Source: Rebecca billardiae RCC1528 (taxonomy: Eukaryota; Haptophyta). From it: a DNA stretch of 64,000 bases. Shown in pieces: positions 60,063 through 64,000 of this stretch (position 1 is its first letter; each line of letters opens with the position of its first letter). The DNA lies in NCBI GenBank assembly GCA_965240325.2, contig OZ251224.1, positions 4,278,001 to 4,342,000 on the forward strand, read 5' to 3'. The notes under the pieces are model-generated. The model searched no databases, had not been told where the DNA came from, and saw nothing but the letters and a program-made list of their open reading frames with translations. The translations under genes were made by a program, and so were the position numbers.

Positions 60063-61950
60063 ATGGAGCGGCGACGCATGGGGGGCAGGACACTTGCAGC
60101 CGCCCTGTTGGCGGTCTGCGTCGTGGACCACGCGGCTGGGTGGAAGACGAAGACCGTCGACAACACCGACCAGCCGATGCGCTGGTCTGTCCCCGTCAAC
60201 GACACTGATGGCACGGTGCGAAGCGGGCGCGTGCTGCGGCGCTGCGCGCGCCTTTGCGAGCCCGCCCCCCCCCCCTCCCGCGGCCCTCGACCGCCGCGCG
60301 AGTCTCGGTGGCTCACGCGCACCACCCCCGCGCGCCGCAGTCGCTCGACGGGCTCGGCGCCGGCCTGTCCTGGGCCGTGGAGCCCAACTTTGGCCTGAAG
60401 ATGAAGGACCTCTTCAAGGAGAACAACTACCGCATGTTTGGCAACGACTTCATCACGGCGGAGTCGCTCAACGACGCGATCCAGCGCGCGATGTTCCAGT
60501 GGTCGAACAACCACAAGTACATCACCTTCTTCAACGTGACGGACAAGTGCAGGAAGGAGGGCAAGGGCGCCGACTGCTCGGTCGCTGAGGTGTACATCCG
60601 CGCGGACACGGGCGCGGAGAAGTACGGTTGGGCGCCCGTGCAGGTCTTCCACGAGCTGGGCAGCTCGACGGTGAAGACGACGGCGGGGCAGGAGATCAAC
60701 GCGAAGGAGATCACGCACGCCGAGGTCGTCTTCTACCTCGACCACCCCGTCGAGCAGCCCGACTTCCCGCGCGGGCTGCAGTGCTACTACCAGGACGAGA
60801 CGTTCTGCGAGCCCTTCCAGACGCTGCAGCAGGACTTCGACTTCAAGCTGATGATCGAGTGCATCTGCTTCATCACGTGGGCGCTCGCGTTCCTCGCGGC
60901 GATCAAGCGCGTCGTCGAGTACGTCCTGGCCTACATGAGCAAGGGTGCGCGCCGCGCGCCCTCGCTGCGCGCGCGCCGCCGCGCGGCTCGGCCTTACGCC
61001 CTCACTCGCGTTGGCGGCCGCGTCGCGCGTGGCGCGCGCGCCCCGCCGCCGCGCGCAGGGTGGACGGGCCTGACGCAGGTGGCGCGCACGCACGCCGCGC
61101 ACATCGGCTACTCGTACTTCATCATGCTCATGCTCATCTTCCCGCCCGCCTTCTACTGGGTGGCGGTGCACCCGTGCTTCCTCTGCTACTCATTCGAGTC
61201 GCTCGCGGTCGGCGCGATCGGCCGCGTGCTCGGCTTCGAGTACGTCAACTCGGGCGAGGGGAAGAACCAGCGCTCGACGAAGCGGATGAGCGACAAGGTG
61301 TGCGAGAGCGCGCACAAGTACACCGCCGACGCGGCGGCCGACCCGTTCTCCGTCCTGCTCGCGCCCGACGTGCGCGACGCCAACTACTGCCTGACGGGCT
61401 CCGACCTGGACGGCTTGTACAACCTCTACCCGCTGTGCGAGGGCGCCAAGACCATCGCGGGCTGCATGCGCTCCAAGACCAACCTGGGGTACCTGCGCGT
61501 GCTCCTCGCGTTCGGTGCGCGCGCGCCCGAGCGCGCCGCGCGGCGCGCGGCGCCCGAGCGCGCCGCGCGCGCGCCGCGCGCCGCGCGCCGCGCGCGCCCC
61601 GCCGCACGCGCCCCGCCGCGCCGCTGACGCCCCGCGCCGCCCCGTGCGTGCGCGCGCGCGCGTGCGGGTGCGCAGGCGTGCCCTTCCTCGTCGTCTCGCT
61701 GATCGTCTTCTTTGCGGTCGCCATGCTGCGACGCGTCGAGCAGAAGGCGTCGGAGGACATCAAGAAGCGGCTCGCCATCTCCGCCTTCACCTCCGCGGCC
61801 GCGCAGGGCGCCGCGGACAAGAAGAAGAGGGCCCCGCGCCGCTTCTCGATGGCCGCCATGTCGTCAAAGAAGAAGAAGCCGGAGGGCGGCGACGCCAACG
61901 GCGCCAACGGCGCGTCCAACGGCAACGGGCTGGTCGCCGGCCGCGTATGA
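60063..61950 (+). CDS. Membrane protein with matrixin-like lumenal domain, unknown function
   Basis: Four exons: 60063-60215, 60341-60944, 61059-61514 and 61676-61950 (495 aa); all phases match. Signal peptide (LAAALLAVCVVDHAAG), then about 200 residues of lumenal domain, then hydrophobic segments: about 247-268 (LMIECICFITWALAFLAAIK), 292-320 (YSYFIMLMLIFPPAFYWVAV) and one in exon 4 (PFLVVSLIVFFAVAML), ending in a Lys/Ser-rich cytosolic tail. The lumenal sequence DAIQRAMFQWSNNHKYITFF with SVAEVYIRADT and HAEVVFYLD looks like the strand-and-helix start of a matrixin (metzincin) protease, but no HExxH zinc site is present. A DPFSVLLAPDVRDANYCLTG region follows between membrane parts. I do not know a named family. 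Confidence 0.8.
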
Positions 61951-62416
61951 GCGGCGCCGCCTCCCTCGCGCGCTGCGCCCGCAGTCTGTACGCCAGCCAC
62001 GCTGCGCGTGCCCCGGCCGTGCAGCGCACGAGCAGGCGCCGCCGCCGCTCCACGCCGCGTCCGGGCGTGGCGATGCGCCGACGGGCGATGGGTTCTCTGC
62101 CGCTTCCATCCGCGCGCGGCGTCGCGCGGCGTCGGCGATCGCGATCGGCGACGGTCCGAGCGGGTGGCAGGGTCCGGTCCTGTGACCGCACTCGCGGTCC
62201 GTGCAGACCGCGGGCGTGATTGATCTGGCCTCCGCAGACTGAGTGATGAGACTATCCGCTGCCACTCCCGAGTCCCGGACTCCGCGGACGGCTCCGTTGC
62301 GGACAGTGATCAAGTTCACCGCCACGTATCCTGACGACGGGCGGAAAGTGCTTAAGCCTTAATGCAGCTGCGCCAGTGAGTATCAGAGTTGGCCGAGCCA
62401 CTCGGCCCGCGCCACC
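61951..62416. other. Spacer, no gene seen
   Basis: G+C-rich sequence leading to the second transposon copy; nothing coding is supported. Confidence 0.5.
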
Positions 62417-63738
62417 GGGTGGAATTCCCATTTTCTGGCGCACTTCCGCACTGGGGAGGCGGAAAAGCGTCATTTAATACGCGAATAAGGAATAAATAAT
62501 AAAGGGAATATAAAGCGCACGCGCAGTGCGAAGAAATTTTTCCGGGTGTATCCGCGTAGTTATTATGCGAAGCACCCGAGCTGCTGCGAGGCGGCCTGCT
62601 TGCGCACGCGGCGTCCCGAGTACCCTCGGGGCTCACCTGCGGCTCGGCCTGCGCACGCTTAGCAAGCTCGCGTGCGGCCTGCACCTTGCCCGCCGCCTCG
62701 ACTCTCGAGCAAGAGGATCGACGTATGAGTGAGCGTGTGCCGCCGAGCTGCTGTCCGGCAGCCACCCGCGACTGCAGCCGCTGGCCGCGGTGCCTGGCCT
62801 CGGCGCGGCCCCACAGGCTCAGCGCTGTGAGCTCCTCCTCCTTCTGCGCTCCTCCTCCAGGCGTTTGGGCCGCCGCCGCCTTGGCCGCCTCGTCCTCGTC
62901 GATCAGCTGAACGGCGGGAGTGATGTCTCTGCTCAGCTGAGTGTGACGTGACAAGCGAGGCGACGAGCGACGGCAGCCCGGTGACCAAGCCGACGAGCTC
63001 ATCGTACGAGCCGTCACGCGTGCGCTCGTGCCGTGTCTGAGCTGGCTCGCGCTCGTACGCCGACCAGGCTTTGCTCGGACTGAACGCGTCTGCTCGGGCG
63101 TCCTTGCGTGTGCGCTTGGACGGCCGCGGGCCGTCATCTGGTCCGACCGCGCGCAGCTCGATCTCGGAAGCGTTGAGCTGCTCCGCGGTTGACTCGCCCT
63201 CTACCTCAGGCTCGACCACGGCAGCAGGCCCCGCAGCAGCCGCCAGATAGCATCGGCAGGGGCCCCTGCGCCACCCGCCGCCGTCCGCACATCGGCCAGC
63301 TTGCCGCACACGCGCTGGACCACGGCTTGACGCGGATGTGGTGCCAGGTCGTCGTGCCAATCGCTTGGCTATCGACAACGGGCACGGGCACCTCGATCAC
63401 GACAACGCCTGTCGCGTAGGCTGTGTAGCGATGTCCGTCCACGACTCCGTCGTGTGTGGACGGCGCACGCCATCGCGGCCGTGGGCGCAAGTGTCTCGTG
63501 AATTGTTTTTTTAATTCACGAATTCGCCCAGCCGCTACATCGAACTCGACAACGGTTGCTTTTACACCCGCGATCTTTTGACTGTGCAAATGGGGCGCCG
63601 CCCCATGCTCAAATCCGAAGAGAACGAAGATGTAAAAGTGTCTGGTCCCTAGATACTGTGCTGTCCGGGTCCCGGTCCGGTCAGATCTGAGCAGCCGGAT
63701 TTTCCGCCCGGACAGGCCAGAAAATGGGATTTTCACCC
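62417..63738 (-). mobile_element. TIR DNA transposon, copy 2 (1,322 bp)
   Basis: Same ends and order as the copy at 42178-43527, in the same orientation, flanked by CACC on both sides (62413-62416 and 63739-63742). Differences from copy 1 are small: a shorter T run near 63508, a missing block of about 11 bp near 63326, and small indels around 62490, 62585 and 62725. Each copy is intact in different parts: copy 2 keeps the first coding-like frame joined to the second, while copy 1 keeps KRGEAVVQRVC. This suggests an inactive pair from a recent burst. Confidence 0.85.
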
Positions 63739-63823
63739 CACCGTACCGTGACCGTGTTCCGACTATAAATAAAAAGTGACTAATTATATATTATTCGTCA
63801 TCATGACAGCAGCTAGTCGTCTG

Positions 63824-63917
<94 letters not shown>
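63824..63917. repeat. (TA)n microsatellite, about 94 bp
   Basis: Uninterrupted TA run, the longest of several TA tracts in the window, 85 bp outside transposon copy 2. Confidence 0.97.
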
Positions 63918-63919
<2 letters not shown>

Positions 63920-64000
63920 CATGACGAGAACTGACGATTATCATCATCATATCGTCATCATCAGCCAGCCAGCCAGGCCGCGGGAGCAGTGACGCCTGCT
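63918..64000. other. Window end, no gene seen
   Basis: Short unique sequence with CATCAT words. Nothing supported. Confidence 0.5.

Overview
The window is nuclear DNA of a G+C-rich, flagellated, plastid-bearing single-celled eukaryote. I favour a haptophyte-like or related secondary-plastid alga, at moderate confidence and from gene content and style only. The evidence is spliceosomal introns in most genes, a partial CFAP20 gene (cilia and flagella), Rab1, an ERG4-type sterol reductase, a SIP5/DA2-type RING protein and a DeSI-type PPPDE protease. Genes with plastid flavour are an ABC1/UbiB kinase, a carotenoid-desaturase-like FAD enzyme, a CDGSH iron-sulfur protein and a bacterial-type DUF1415 protein. 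Introns are short, nearly pure G/C, usually start GTGCG and end GCAG; coding exons are also very G+C-rich, while spacers carry A+T-rich microsatellites. I found no rRNA, tRNA or CRISPR.

Layout. 1-830: 5' end of CFAP20 (-) and a small membrane/coiled-coil protein (+). 1.2-2.8 kb: spacer with a frame-broken gene remnant. 2.85-5.7 kb: Rab1 (-) and a HAT/TPR repeat protein (+), head to head. 5.7-7.0 kb: microsatellite spacer. 7.07-12.83 kb: a small unknown protein (-), an ER-retained (KDEL) beta-propeller glycosidase-like protein and a hybrid histidine kinase. 14.3-19.8 kb: a divergent homeodomain protein, a TBL/PC-esterase-like protein and an ATP-grasp protein, all (-). 19.8-22.1 kb: decayed region between two direct repeats. 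22.1-28.6 kb: cytochrome b561, glyoxalase II, DUF1415, SLX9-like and DeSI genes. 28.8-33.2 kb: a large ABCG transporter. 33.7-41.6 kb: RING protein, METTL22-like methyltransferase, class 3 lipase, an unknown protein and a BFR1-like coiled-coil protein. 42.2-43.5 kb: transposon copy 1. 44.5-51.7 kb: an unknown nuclear-type protein, two methyltransferases and the sterol reductase. 51.9-52.9 kb: a foldback transposon. 53.2-62.0 kb: ABC1K, the FAD enzyme, the CDGSH protein and a membrane protein with a matrixin-like ectodomain. 62.4-63.7 kb: transposon copy 2.

How genes relate. Many genes form head-to-head pairs with 100-500 bp between start codons (for example Rab1/HAT protein, b561/GloB, METTL22/lipase and two methyltransferases), so shared bidirectional promoters look common. 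The genes are mostly housekeeping functions (traffic, sterol, plastid isoprenoid and quinone metabolism, detoxification, methylation) and do not form one pathway. The most novel material is mobile DNA: a two-copy TIR family with 4-bp target duplications, and a 1,061-bp foldback element with 442-bp inverted arms and a 5-bp target duplication, inserted between the sterol reductase and the ABC1 kinase. Exon junctions below were read by eye from GT/AG sites, phase and family similarity.
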